A stretch of DNA of 64,000 nt from Acacia acuminata. Taxonomy: Eukaryota; Streptophyta; Magnoliopsida; Fabales; Fabaceae. Below, one piece after another: positions 1 to 11,080 of the stretch (positions within the stretch are counted from its first letter, which is position 1; each line of letters opens with the position of its first letter). A model generated the notes under the pieces. That model was not told the origin of the DNA and did no database searches. It was given only the letters and a program-made list of their open reading frames with translations. The translations under genes were made by a program, and so were the position numbers. The stretch is taken from positions 5,766,001 to 5,830,000 of the forward strand of contig JAFJYI010000017.1 of the NCBI GenBank assembly GCA_019022655.1. The letters run 5' to 3'.

Positions 1-92
1 TAACATTTGATAAAAAGTTATCTTCAGTTGTGCAGGACTGCATGTGTATGTTTATATATTGGAATAAACATTCTAAAATTTACTTCTTTCAG

Positions 93-3000
93 ATGCGATC
101 AGGTTATGGACGATCCATTTTTGAACCACTTTTACCAATCATTTTGGGTCGTGATGTCAGTGGTGAGGTTGCAGCTGTTGGAACTTCGGTGCGATCATTG
201 AGTGTGGGACAAGAGGTTTTTGGTGCGTTGCATCCAACTGCCATAAGGGGAACTTACACTGACTATGCAATTCTCTCGGAGGAGGAGGTTACCGTAAAAC
301 CAAGTTCTCTTTCACATGTGGTATGTATCTTCCTTTGTCAGTTTGTACAAGAGTGATTACTTATTCACTTGTCTCATCTGGATGGTCTTCTGCTCGTCAT
401 TGTGTTTTGGTCAGTCTAAAAAACACATAATGTTTGCTAAGTCAGGTCCTATTCATTTGGCATCACCATCATATTTGTTATATAATTGTCAGTGCTTTTG
501 ACATCAAACGAGTGGATACAAATTCCCTCCCCCTCCTTTCATTTACTTTGGACCCTTGGGGATATGCTTTAATATATTGGTTTGCAGGAAGCAAGTGTCA
601 TTCCTTTTGCTGCATTGACAGCTTGGCGTGCTCTTAGAAGTACTGCCAGGATAAGTGAGGGGTATGTTGATATTGGTGAGGTTATGTTTTCATATTGGAG
701 ATAAATTATTTCTAGTTAACATATTGTTCTTTGTGCACTTAGAGGTTTCAGTTGTAAATTTTGTTTCACTCACTAAAATGATCTAGTGTTGCTTTCCTAA
801 TTTTTTAAATTGAACTGATAGCACCTTTTTTTTTATTCTCAACAGACAAAGGATTTTAGTGGTGGGTGGTGGAGGAGCAGTTGGGTTTGCTGCAATTCAG
901 CTTGCAGTTGCTGTTGGTTGCCATGTTGCAACTACTTGTGGAAGTGAAAGTGTTGACCGAATGTTAAATGCTGGTGCGGAGCAGGCTGTGGACTATGTTG
1001 CTGAGGTGGGGTGAATCTGCGTTATATCTTATTTCTAGCCATTAGTTCAGATACCTCGATCTTGACACCGACTATACTATTGATTTTTTTTTTTTAATTA
1101 ATAAAAAAAGATAAAAGTAATCAAACGGATGATAAACAAACTTAGCATAAATGCATGAAAGTGTGATTACAATGAAAATAATTGTGGAGAAAAATAGAGC
1201 GGAATAGAGAATCGGGTTTTAATTGTGTAAAATATTTTGTTTGTTCAAATTGTCTAATTTCATTGATAACCCCAAAATCTAGAATCATACTTAATACACA
1301 AAATTAATATTTTGTTTTGGAATAACATCGTAGATGGAAAATCTATAAACGTCTCTTTGTTAGTAGTTACATACAGAAAAACAATAAGATTTGTGGCAGC
1401 TTGCAGTTTTCTTAGCAGAGTAGTTGTTTGTCCTTTCAATTACTTCTATTCTTAGGAATGTGGAATCCATGAAGTAGCTATTACATTGGTCTGCAAAGCT
1501 GTGAAGATGTAAATACTACATAGTGATAGTACCACCATAAGAAAGCTAAAAATGTCTTGCTCTCCAGTTTTTTATAACCAGTCTTGATCAACAGGATGTT
1601 GAGTTGGCTATAAGGGGAAGGTTTGATGCTGTTTTGGACACTATTGGTGTGCCAGAGACAGAAAGATATGGCATAAACTTTCTGAAGAGAGGTGGGCACT
1701 ACATGACACTTCAGGTAACCGATAAAAGTTCATCTCATGCTGTTGCCATCTTGGCCCATCGCATTAAAATGAACTTTCATATGTTTTCTTTTTCAATAGC
1801 CACATCTACCCCTTAATTCTCTTATTTTTGCTTGAAGGGTGAGGCAGCATCATTGGCAGATAGGTATGGACTGGCCATTGGACTTCCTTTAGCTACAGCT
1901 GTTCAGTTGAAAAAACAGATCCAATACCGTTCCTCTCATGGAATAGGTAAGAGATGGCAGTCTGACATAATTTTTTGCATTGACGTATCTAAAATTTATC
2001 TTTATCTGATAAAAAGAAGTAAGATAAATTTTTCTGTAAGATTTTTTTTCCTGCCCTCCTCGTCCTCCATTGTAGGCTTTAGAAGTATGCACAAGGAGAA
2101 AATCACGATTTATTGTGCTGACAGATGTAATATTTGTACGTAACAATTTCAAAGAAAAACTGAGTGCATGAAATCTTCCTCTTGCCTATACCTATGAAAT
2201 CTTCCCTTTGCCTGTATCAATATTTGGAAATGAAGTACTGAAGGAGAGATTCGGAGCATTGAAAAAAGGAATTCTGAAAAGCAACCTGCTGAATGTAAAA
2301 GAGAGAGAGGAGTAGAAATTCTGCATAGATTCAGATTCTTTGAGTCTCTTTGGCACAAATTTATACACTGGACAAGCCATGATTGACAATAATTTTGTTG
2401 TCCAATAAAATGCAGAGACAAGAACTGTCAAAGATTTAGGCATAATTACCATAATGAATAACTACCTTTTAAGTAGAATTTTATTATCACTCTATGAAAG
2501 AATTTGTGTCAACATTTTGAAAGTTGAAATTTGATTTACACCTTTTTCGTATGCTCACGCAAAACATATTTAAATTTTAATTTATGTGGAATCTCTGGTC
2601 TCGAAGTTCTTTTACATATTTCAGATGTTTGTTTGTGCCCACATAACTCTTTCAGATTTCAGAAGTCTATTAATGATTTTGCTTGCAACATGGATATCAA
2701 GCTTTATAGAAGCTTGTTACTTGAAGGAGGCAAAACTGTAACACTAAAGTCCAATCCCCCTTACCCGGAACAAAATAAAATAGAGAAGAAACGTGTTTTA
2801 TTCTAGTTTGAAAGTGATTGTTTTATGTGTGGTAGTTGTCCTCACTCCTCACTACAAAGCTCACCAATATTTCTGTGCTTGGTTATTTTCTTTGTTCTGT
2901 ATTTTGTTGCCTTGAAGGCTATGTATGAGGACCAAGCTCCATCTTTCTCCCCCCCTTCTGTTTTGAAAGTTGTTGGGAAAATATATGAGACACCGTAATG

Positions 3001-3287
3001 ATGTCCTTGCCATGGGCCTATGACAACTCATGCTGTGAAGTGCTGTCCATTTTTGTGTTTTAAATATGATTATTATGTAAGGTCAATTTCATTTATGGGA
3101 TTCAGAATATTCATGGACATACATGAGGGCGGACTTTGAAGGTTTAATTGAGATCCGAAAGCTATGTGAAGCTGGGAGGCTGAAGATACCTGTGGATAAA
3201 ACATTTCCCATTACACAAGTGAAAGATGCTCATGAGGCAAAAGACAAGAAGATCATTCCTGGTAAAGTAGTGTTAGAACTCAGTTGA
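93..3287 (+). CDS. RTN4IP1-like NADPH oxidoreductase, 3' part (5' end outside window)
   Basis: I read six exons: 93-320, 588-661, 846-1005, 1595-1714, 1838-1946 and 3106-3287, all with GT..AG borders and consistent phases, giving 290 residues to the TGA at 3285-3287. The first exon begins with an in-frame ATG, but family members have an N-terminal mitochondrial presequence and part of the GroES-like fold before this point, so upstream exons are missing. Visible signatures are the GroES-like segment around LGRDVSGEVAAVG, the Rossmann loop LVVGGGGAVG, and the C-terminal EYSWTYMRAD and PGKVVLEL stretches typical of reticulon-4-interacting protein 1. The family is a zinc-free medium-chain reductase of mitochondria using NADPH and linked to coenzyme Q synthesis in animals; the plant substrate is not established. 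The 1159-bp last intron carries AT-rich DNA. The Arabidopsis counterpart is, I believe, At3g15090. Confidence 0.88.
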
Positions 3288-4276
3288 AGTCCTCAGCATC
3301 ATGAGCGTTGCTTCAACCAGAATCCTCCTTTTTTTCCTCTATCTTTTGCTCTTCTCTTCCAAAAAGTCGTTCATTTTTTCTTCTGTTAAATAGATAGTGC
3401 CATTTTTTTTTCCTGGTTCTCTCTTTATGATAGGAAGTTGAAGTTTTGTAAATCTGATTCGTAATATCCAATCATAAATCTGTATATTAGTTGAGAAAGC
3501 TATGTGATGCTGACTTCTCTATATCCTTTTATACATTAACTTGGAAATGCTGTGGAATAACACCATCACCATGTGCCACATGGACTCCCTTCATTAGCCA
3601 TGTTCTCTTATATTGTCAATTAAAGAGCTGATTTATTAGGAAGCTGTATATCTACTGTGAGTTATACGCAATATTCGTCATTGAAATGGCCAACCTTTAT
3701 CAATGTTGTAAGGCACCATTTATCTGCCAATTTGGCACTTGAATTGATAAAGTTGTTCTTGCAAGTATTAGTTTGAAACCCAGCGTAGAGCAGTTATAAG
3801 AGATTTTACATAACAATACTAACACAACAGGGCCCTGACAGAAGAAAATAAGATAATCGCTATCACGTGACGAAAAGATAGTTAATCCATTTTGTAATAA
3901 GATATTAATAAATTTTCAAAGAATCGTTTTGATTGAAGGGACAGTCTTCAGTCTCAGCTTTCAAGATCTCGTTTTGCAATCGCGACCTTTTTGGGAAGAT
4001 TTCTGTTGCTTGGCTTCACCCATATTGCCTTGAGCATCGAATTATTGCCTCAAATCATTGTATTATAAATTACTTAATTACCTTTTCAAGCATTGCTGAC
4101 TGCAATGCACTTTTTGTTTGGTTGTGGTGTAGATGTGGATTGTTGGGTCAATTCAAGCTGTCACTTCTCTAGAAAAGTTCCAGTGTGCATTCTAAAATTT
4201 AAGGTATTCATATTTAAAAAAAATAATTCACATTTATATGAAAAATTGTTGGGTGCTCTGTGCCCTCTGGCCCCTC
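3288..4276. other. Intergenic spacer after the oxidoreductase
   Basis: The first 200 or so bases are the probable 3' UTR of the oxidoreductase (T-rich, with AATAAA-like stretches further on). The remainder is AT-rich spacer. I see no coding exon, TIR pair or tRNA here. Confidence 0.5.
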
Positions 4277-4590
4277 TCTAATAAAAACGCTCCAATTACG
4301 TTTGCGTGGGTCCTGCAAATTTTTACCTTCTGAATTTTCCCTCTCCGGCATTCGTCTGATCATCTCTTTCCTTGCTCTCAGAGCATCCTATAATTTCTGC
4401 ATTTATATTTAAGTTTATTACGGAATCTTTTCTTCTAATAAAAACGCTCCAATTACGTTTGCGTGGGTCCTGCAAATTTTTACCTTCTGAATTTTCCCTC
4501 TCCGGCATTCGTCTGATCATCTCTTTCCTTGCTCTCAGAGCATCCTATAATTTCTGCATTTATATTTAAGTTTATTACGGAATCTTTTCT
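4277..4590. repeat. Perfect 157-bp tandem duplication
   Basis: Bases 4277-4433 are followed directly by an apparently identical copy at 4434-4590, offset 157. The unit begins at TCTAATAAAAACGCTCC and ends at CGGAATCTTTTCT. Identity over the full unit implies a recent duplication. It lies about 600 bp upstream of the ATG of the acidic-protein gene, so it is in or next to that promoter. Confidence 0.92.
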
Positions 4591-4950
4591 GCAGCGATGT
4601 CTGATTGGTGGTAAGATAGTTGGCTCGTCTGAAGTCAATTTCAACGCACCCAATCTTTTTTGTTCCCTTCCCAAATTACTCGCACATTCCCTCATTCATC
4701 TTCTTTCTTTTCTTCTCACCCTCTCATGCTTATTTTCTACTCCAGGCCACCTTCTTCTTTTACAGGCAATCGCAACAATCTACAGGGAAAAAAAAAAAAA
4801 AAAAAAACCTGTCCTTTAGTTTTGACTAGTCTTTCATCGTGTTAAGAATTTGAAAAAGGGTATTATTATTGTTAATTGTTAAATAATCATTGATAAACAG
4901 CTGCCTGTAGGACAGCTACTGAGCTATATTTTGCTAAAGACAAGCAACGT

Positions 4951-4969
4951 CTCTCTCTCTCTCTCTCTC
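4951..4969 (+). repeat. CT microsatellite upstream of the acidic-protein gene
   Basis: A run of about nine CT dinucleotides lies upstream of the main ATG at 5184. Pyrimidine tracts of this kind are common in plant 5' UTRs and core promoters, and they often vary in length between accessions. Confidence 0.8.
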
Positions 4970-5064
4970 ATGTGCCCTGCCCACTGCAGCCTGCAGCTTG
5001 TAGTACCTCTCTCTGTCCAAAGAAAGACCACCAAGAAAAGATCTTTTTTCATTTTCAGAGTTCA

Positions 5065-5187
5065 ATGGCAGCCTTATTGTATATAAGATGTTCTTATGAT
5101 CCCCAAAAATCATTCTCCTGTCAATGCCCACGCCCGTGGAATTTGTTGAAAGAAATGGAATGGACACAAAAGAGAACCCATAAATGA
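5065..5187 (+). promoter_or_regulatory. uORF overlapping the main start by ATGA, with TATA-like TATATAAG at about 5079
   Basis: An ATG at 5065 in a fair context (CAATGGC) opens a 40-codon frame starting MAALLYIRC. It ends with a TGA whose bases overlap the main ATG (ATGA, 5184-5187). If transcripts start upstream of 5065, ribosomes would finish the uORF on top of the main start, a layout associated with reinitiation. A TATA-like sequence sits just inside the uORF; if that one is used, the uORF is excluded from the mRNA. Which start site is used cannot be read from the sequence. Confidence 0.45.
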
Positions 5188-7055
5188 AGCTCTTCTTCGG
5201 TTGTTTCAACTCTCATTTGTCGTGTTCGTCCAAGACCATGAAGTTCCCTTCAAAGTGTATTCTCAGCCCAGGAAGCAGCAATGGCAATAGAGAACCATCT
5301 CAGATTTCTCTGTCCTCTTCCCTGAGCTGGAAGCTTAGAAGCAATAGGAGTATCAGAAGCGGACAAGCTTCGCCAATGTTCCCAACGGTGGCCAAGAAAA
5401 AAGGCGGTTCCTTTGAGAATCCAGAGCCTTCTTCCCCTAAGGTAACATGCATTGGCCAGGTGAGGGTACGAACCAGGAAACAGGGGAAGAAGATAAGAAC
5501 AAGATCCATGAAAAGAAAAGAAGCAAGCTTTAGGAAAACAGACCAGGGTTTTCGGGCTGCAGCAAACCCAAATCACAGCGGACAAAAAGGTCAGAATTTC
5601 GAGTATCAGAATCATCAGAATTTGCGACAAGAGTGTTTGCCTCATCGGAATCAGAGATGGGTTCATCTTCCTCTGACTATTTGTGAAGCTCTGAGGGGAT
5701 TTGGAGCAGAGTTTAACAGTTGCTTCTTTCCATGTTGGTCTTCTAGTAAATCAAGCGAGAAAGAAGGAGAGGATAAAGCAGGAGGAGGGACGGTGGGATC
5801 CGATGGTGGAGCTGCATTTGCAGGATGGCTGGCGGCTTTAGAAGAAGGAGAGGAAGATAGAACAGATAGGTTAGAAGAAAGCCAGAGAAGACATGTGCTC
5901 GAAGATATCGATATCGATGAGGTCAAGCAAGATGAGTTTGTTGGGGAAGAAGAAGAGAAGGCAAGGGTGAGTATTTGCGTTCCACCAAAGAATGCTCTTT
6001 TGTTGATGAGGTGCAGATCTGATCCTGTGAAGATGGCAGCTCTGGCTAATCGGTTTTGGGAGTCACCAGCTCAAAAAAATGAAGATGAAGGAGAGGATAA
6101 TGGTGATGGAGAGGGAGAAGTAGAAGAAGATGAGGTGCGGAGACATATTGAAAATCCAACCAAAACAGGAGAGGATTGTACTCGTGAAGAGCTTGTAATG
6201 CCAGATGGATTAGTAGAAGCGAAAGTAATAAAGGGTTTTGAAGAAATCCCAGAAGATAAACCAGAGGATAGAGGAGTAAATGGTAATCCACAAGGTAAAA
6301 CATTGTTAGGTGTACCTTCTGAAGTTCAAGCTGGTCTCGAAAAGCTAGAAGTTCAGTCCAATATGCTCCAGGAGGGTGAAGAAAAACTGAAAGAGAAAGA
6401 AGATGAGGAAGAGGGCCAAATTGGACAGAGAGACTACGCAGAACCTACTTCCTTCCCTGTAGTAATGGATGAGAAGGACACTAAAGAGAGAACTCGGGAA
6501 GACAAAGTGACAGCAACCCGAGATAGACCCGACCTTGATTACCAAGAACTCCCAGAGAAACAGGTGTGTATGGAGTCAAAGGAGCGAGAAAATCAATCAG
6601 ACCCGGAGAAGGGAAGCAGCTCTGTTTTACCGGACTGTTTGCTTTTGATGATGTGTGAGCCAAAGTTGTCCATGGAGGTTTCGAGGGAGACTTGGGTGAG
6701 TAATAAGGACTTCATCCGGCGGCTTCCGGAGAAACCTGTGAAGAAAAAGGATAGTGGAGGAGGCGAGCGCAAGAAGAGAATCAGTGTCGACTCTAAACCG
6801 CCGCTGCCGCAGCCGCCGAGGTCGTCTTGCTCGTATCCGGCTCCGGCGGCGGGAATGTCGATGGCGACCATGATAGAGCAGAAGCTAGGGGAATCCAATG
6901 CATGCGAGCCGTTGGTTCTCAAGCGCTGTAACTCTGAGCCGATGAGGTCATCGGCTATTCTCGCGCCAGAGGCTTGTTTCTGGAAAAACAGAAAGCTGGA
7001 GCCGAACCATCCGGCGGCTACGCTTGGGATCGGCGCGGCTGAGGTTGGATTTTGA
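5184..7055 (+). CDS. Acidic, largely disordered plant protein, 623 aa; possible HCF243 ortholog
   Basis: This is one uninterrupted exon from the ATG at 5184 to the TGA at 7053-7055. The N-terminal 110 residues are Ser/Lys/Arg-rich and basic; the middle (about 190-480) is strongly acidic with many Glu/Asp runs and few hydrophobic residues, so it is probably disordered. A short motif recurs three times: LLLMRCRSDP near residue 272, LLLMMCEPKLS near 485, and LVLKRCNSEP near 576, followed by a conserved-looking tail AILAPEACFWKN. I do not recognise a catalytic domain. The neighbours match the Arabidopsis At3g15090 region, where At3g15095 encodes HCF243, a plastid protein needed for photosystem II D1 stability; position and acidity suggest, but do not prove, that this is its ortholog. 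A start at the internal ATG at 5238 is possible but less likely. Confidence 0.8.
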   Translation: MKLFFGCFNSHLSCSSKTMKFPSKCILSPGSSNGNREPSQISLSSSLSWKLRSNRSIRSGQASPMFPTVAKKKGGSFENPEPSSPKVTCIGQVRVRTRKQGKKIRTRSMKRKEASFRKTDQGFRAAANPNHSGQKGQNFEYQNHQNLRQECLPHRNQRWVHLPLTICEALRGFGAEFNSCFFPCWSSSKSSEKEGEDKAGGGTVGSDGGAAFAGWLAALEEGEEDRTDRLEESQRRHVLEDIDIDEVKQDEFVGEEEEKARVSICVPPKNALLLMRCRSDPVKMAALANRFWESPAQKNEDEGEDNGDGEGEVEEDEVRRHIENPTKTGEDCTREELVMPDGLVEAKVIKGFEEIPEDKPEDRGVNGNPQGKTLLGVPSEVQAGLEKLEVQSNMLQEGEEKLKEKEDEEEGQIGQRDYAEPTSFPVVMDEKDTKERTREDKVTATRDRPDLDYQELPEKQVCMESKERENQSDPEKGSSSVLPDCLLLMMCEPKLSMEVSRETWVSNKDFIRRLPEKPVKKKDSGGGERKKRISVDSKPPLPQPPRSSCSYPAPAAGMSMATMIEQKLGESNACEPLVLKRCNSEPMRSSAILAPEACFWKNRKLEPNHPAATLGIGAAEVGF

Positions 7056-7526
7056 CCTCAAATATTTTTTTAAATTTCTAATATAATATCGTTCGTTATA
7101 AGCCTCCGCTGGTAATTTTAGCAAGTCCCATGTAGTAGTGACCTTGCATGGTTTAATAGCTTTTCTAGAATCGTTTCAGCAATTTTCAGGCAATAATTTG
7201 CTTGTGTGTTGTGCCCCCTTTGGTTTTGTAACTAGTTCATAAAGTTTGAGGTTCAAGCCTGAATCCCTTGGTCAAATGTACATGAACTTGATAGTGGCAT
7301 TAACTATATTATTAGACCCACCTTTTCCTCAACTTGTTTTTGCGGTTAAAGATAGAGGAGAAGACATGAAAAAGTACCCAATTGTGAGGGCAAAGTTGAA
7401 AATTTACCCCATAATCATTGTGTCAACTAACTTTTCTTGGTATGTGAGATTTGGTCAAAGTGAACTTATAAATAGGAGCAAAAGTATATTATTAGACCCA
7501 CCTTTTCCTCAACTTGTTTTTTTGAA
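7056..7526. repeat. Spacer with a diverged about 180-bp direct repeat
   Basis: After the acidic gene there is roughly 200 bp of probable 3' UTR. Then a block of 37 bases starting TATATTATTAGACCCACC occurs at 7305 and again at 7485. The preceding TGGTCAAA..GAACTT text is also repeated, so the region is a diverged tandem duplication of about 180 bp. No gene is visible. Confidence 0.7.
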
Positions 7527-7850
7527 GTAAAAATACCACGGGAACAGTTAATTAACAAAGTTACGTTTTTTAAGTTAACCGTTAGTTAACCGTTAACTTG
7601 GATGGAACGCTGACGTGACGCTAATTTGGACGCTGATGGAAAGTAAATAAATAAATAAATAACTAAAGTACTGCCGCTGGTGGGCCCCACCACCGCCATC
7701 CGCCGGCGGGGGGATTTTAGTTTTTTTTAAAAAAAAAAAAAAAAACTAAGGGCAAAATGGTAATTTTACCCACGTTACTGTTCACGCTATCCAAGTTAAC
7801 GGTCAACTAACGGTCTATGGTATTTTTGCTCCCAAAACGTAACTTTACGT
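7527..7850. mobile_element. Inverted-repeat element, Mutator-like or foldback type
   Basis: The left arm (about 7527-7601) and right arm (about 7791-7850) are imperfect reverse complements. They share AAAAATACCA, AAAGTTACGTTTT and CCGTTAACTTGG. Between them lies a T-run/A-run palindrome at about 7715-7748. No transposase frame is present, so it would be non-autonomous. The outer borders and target duplication are unclear. Confidence 0.65.
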
Positions 7851-8667
7851 GTGTAGTTTTGCTCCAAAAAAAAGTTCATGGTGGTGGGTACTCCCTGGGA
7901 CAAACTTCATATATAAAATAACTCATTTACCCTTCCTTTTTTCTAAAAAGAACCAGAACAATTATAAATCCTGCTACTCTGAAATGGTGTTTAATTGAAT
8001 GAAGGTGGGAAATAAGAATGTTGAGCACTTGAATGTTCATCCATTTGTGTGCCTTCACTGTCACGCTTCTTTACCCATATGACTGAAATGAATGCAGAAT
8101 AAACAGAGGAAGCACGTTTTGACAGAATTCAATGCAGATGTACTATTACTCACATGATTGCCTTCATAATGATGTGACACAAGAAAACTAAAATCAAACT
8201 GCAAATTACTATTACTCCGAAAGCCCGTGCAACACGAAAATTGTTTCTTGCGCAACAAAACCAACAGTTTTGAGCTTATTTTGCTCCACATCTTCTCCTG
8301 TTGGAATAATAAGCCGTGCATGTGGTGCACAATTTTGGTGAAGCCGTTAAGGCATTGAGAAGAATATGGGAAATTGGTAGTATAACTTCCCAAAAATGGT
8401 AACCAGTGGATTTAATTAATTGGCAAAAACAAACTTGAAATAATTTTGAAATTCTGGGAAAAGGAAAATTAGACGAGGTAGCCTCTACAAACCCTTTCCA
8501 CATTCTATAATAAGACTGATAATTACATTACATGGAAGGTAGATTTGAATTCAAACCAATGGACCGTGGCGCTCAAAAGTGACAAACTCGTGGAGATCAC
8601 TTCTACAATTCAGTAAGAAGATCTGGAACTATTCCTCGACTTCAACTTCATTAGACTCTCATTATTG
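7851..8667. other. Spacer and probable 3' UTR of the membrane-protein gene
   Basis: No exon-like conserved peptide is seen here. The last 100 bases or so before 8668 are likely the 3' UTR of the minus-strand gene that ends there. Confidence 0.45.
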
Positions 8668-10631
8668 TTAATCGTTTGAAATTTCATCTTCATTCCTGCT
8701 GCTCAATTGAGTATTATTTGCGGGGCTCTCAACCGATGAATTTGATGAGCCTTGCTGTGCAACGCCTTGGCTTTCAGTTTTCTTTTCAGTTGAACCTTCC
8801 ATAAGGGAGTTCAACGCAAGTTGGCCAGAATAAAGGAACAAACCTATGGAGTTGATGCCAAAAACAAATGTAGCGAGGTAGCACAAACCATTCAGTATTG
8901 TCCTGTGTAAACAAGTCAAATGGTTAACAGATCTTAAAGAAATTGTCAGATAGGCCTCCGGGAGATAAGCGATGGAATTGAATTACCTTACGGTGATTGT
9001 TATTTGGCGGACCTGAAAAACATAAGATTTTCACAATTAGACCATTGTGGGCAGGGTGGGCCCAAAAAGAAAGGACTAGGGCTAGTAATGGAAGCAACTT
9101 TCAGACAATGCCTAGAACAGAATTTGAAAGATTTGATCTGTTGTGAATGTCTTCTTGCCCATGTGAATTCAACAAAATGCTTCTCTGTAGGATCACAATG
9201 ATATTTTTTACTGTCCTGAGACCCCAAAGATACATATCTGTCCTGACATCCTTTTATCAATGAAGATACATTGCCAGCCGTTTAGTTTTGTCTTAGCAAA
9301 TGACAAAGCATTTGTAGGGTACGATTCTAAATTGGTAAATGATACGTTTTCAAGACTGAAATATGATGTGAAGAATTTTTATAGCCACCATTGCTTTCAA
9401 TATTTGAATTCATCATTCTGTAAGACATTGCTTATTTATCTGCTATATCAGCTTATTTTCCTTTTGCAGTCAAGTGTTCTAGAATTGCAATGTTAATATC
9501 ATAACAATTAGAAGAATGATTGGCCACACGGGAAAACAAATTCAACGCCATTAATTAAGCTATAAAACCAAAAAGAAACTAGCGAACATATAACCCTCAC
9601 ATAAAATGATTTTACCATTGTTATAGTCAACAAGTAGCAATATCCTAGTAATTCAGATGGGAGTAGAAACCTAACATTTTGGCTTCTTTCTTTGATCCAC
9701 AGTTTATGTGAATGCAAACCATACAAATAGGTTATAAGAGAAAGGCAAGAGACAAACCGAGAAATTATCTGAAACTGTTTGGCGATTTAGAGCTGCCTCA
9801 ATGGTGGTAGAGAATTTATAGAGAATAAGAGCAATAATACCAGCTGATATTCCCCCTATCAATGCTTGAACAGGTGAAGGTGGACCTTTAGCTTCGATCG
9901 AAGTTGACCCCATCGCTTTCAAGTTATCCAATGCTTCTTCTTTTAATGACTTCTTCACTCCCGAAGACCTAAATTTCTATACCCACCAAACTCATGTCAT
10001 TAAAATACACATTGATTCACCATAGCCTGAAATCACTCAAAATTAAAATGAACTGCAAAGCAACACATCCAATTTTTCCAAAAACCAATGAACTTCAAAT
10101 CGTGGGATTTAAAGTTATTTGTCGCTTTGTTAGCTATGTAAATTGTTGAAGAAATGAACAACTAATATCATATTTATAGACAGCTAACGCATATATAGGA
10201 AATTTACAAGAAAATAGAAAACCAGATAATAATTGTAATGAAGAAATGCAGCGTACCAATTCTTTGGCACGTTTTGCCCGACGCCGGATAGATCGAAAAA
10301 GGAAGACAGTGATGGCTCCCGTGAGAAGAACACTGGTAGCGATTTGAATTGTAGAAGGCTCATCCGTAGTGGCGAAAATGGAAGGCGTAGACATTGGAAG
10401 TTCGATGGGACCATCCTCCGCAGCAGCAGCAGCGAGTTCTGCAAGTTGAGTTAGCCATGGTGAAGAGGAAGGAGGAATGGCTGAAACAGGGTGAAGAATT
10501 GTGGGTTTGTGAAGAAAATTGAGAAAAGGGGATGAAGGTAAAGGAAGAGAAAGAGAGGGGTTTGAAGGAAGAGACAAAGGAACAGAGGGATTTGAGAAGA
10601 GAACATGGTGGTAGCAGTGAGACTGCAACAT
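8668..10631 (-). CDS. Plastid-type integral membrane protein, DUF3082-like, 284 aa, with a 26-nt microexon
   Basis: Four exons are read on the minus strand: 10257-10631, 9758-9976, 8987-9012 (26 nt) and 8668-8902; phases join cleanly. I chose the ATG at 10631 (MLQSHCYHHVLF) because it starts a Ser/Leu/Pro-rich, plastid-transit-like leader; an in-frame ATG at 10820 would add 63 residues. A hydrophobic segment (QIATSVLLTGAITVFLF) near residue 110 is followed by basic RRRAKRAKEL. Next comes a conserved block (SIEAKGPPSPVQALIGG, a membrane helix, then TTIEAALNRQTVSDNF) and another membrane segment (NGLCYLATFVFGINSIGLF). The C-terminus is Ser/Asn/Gln-rich. The conserved core resembles the DUF3082 family of cyanobacteria and plastids, by memory only. 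Its function is unknown. Confidence 0.85.
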
Positions 10632-11080
10632 CGCAGAGAGTGAGAAAAAGGCCACAGAGAGAAATACAGAGAGGAAGGAAAAATGGTGGTTATGATTCCC
10701 TTTCTCAACCTCACCGATCAGAGAGCTGCGTCTGCTTCTTCTCTCGATTACATGGAAACGGTGGCTTTCTGTAAAATATCTGCTGCGCTTTGGATTTTGG
10801 TGGGAAATGAAAATATCCATCCAAATACACGCATTTTTATTTTCCTCCTCTTATGAAATTATTTTTATTATTATATTTTAATAAAATTTGATTTCATTCA
10901 TTTTTAAAAATATTCACTTATAGCATCAACAAAACACATATTATGCTTTAAATTAAAAATTAAATATATAAACCTTCACAAAAAATCCCATATAAAGAAT
11001 TAGTTCTAATTTAGATAATTGAACTTAAAAAATTATATATTTGGTGAAATACATCAAATTAGATATTTAAAATTTAGATT
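10632..11080. other. Promoter side of the membrane-protein gene and AT-rich spacer
   Basis: Bases 10632-10860 are the likely 5' UTR and promoter of the minus-strand gene. The rest is very AT-rich with no coding signal. Confidence 0.45.

Noticed and set aside
5250..5666. 138-codon antisense frame under the acidic-protein gene
   Set aside because: A shadow of the low-complexity coding strand; no domain or promoter.
10629..10820. Upstream in-frame ATG for the plastid membrane protein
   Set aside because: The extra 63 residues (MDIFISHQNPKRSRYF..) do not look like a transit peptide, whereas the ATG at 10631 starts a typical one.
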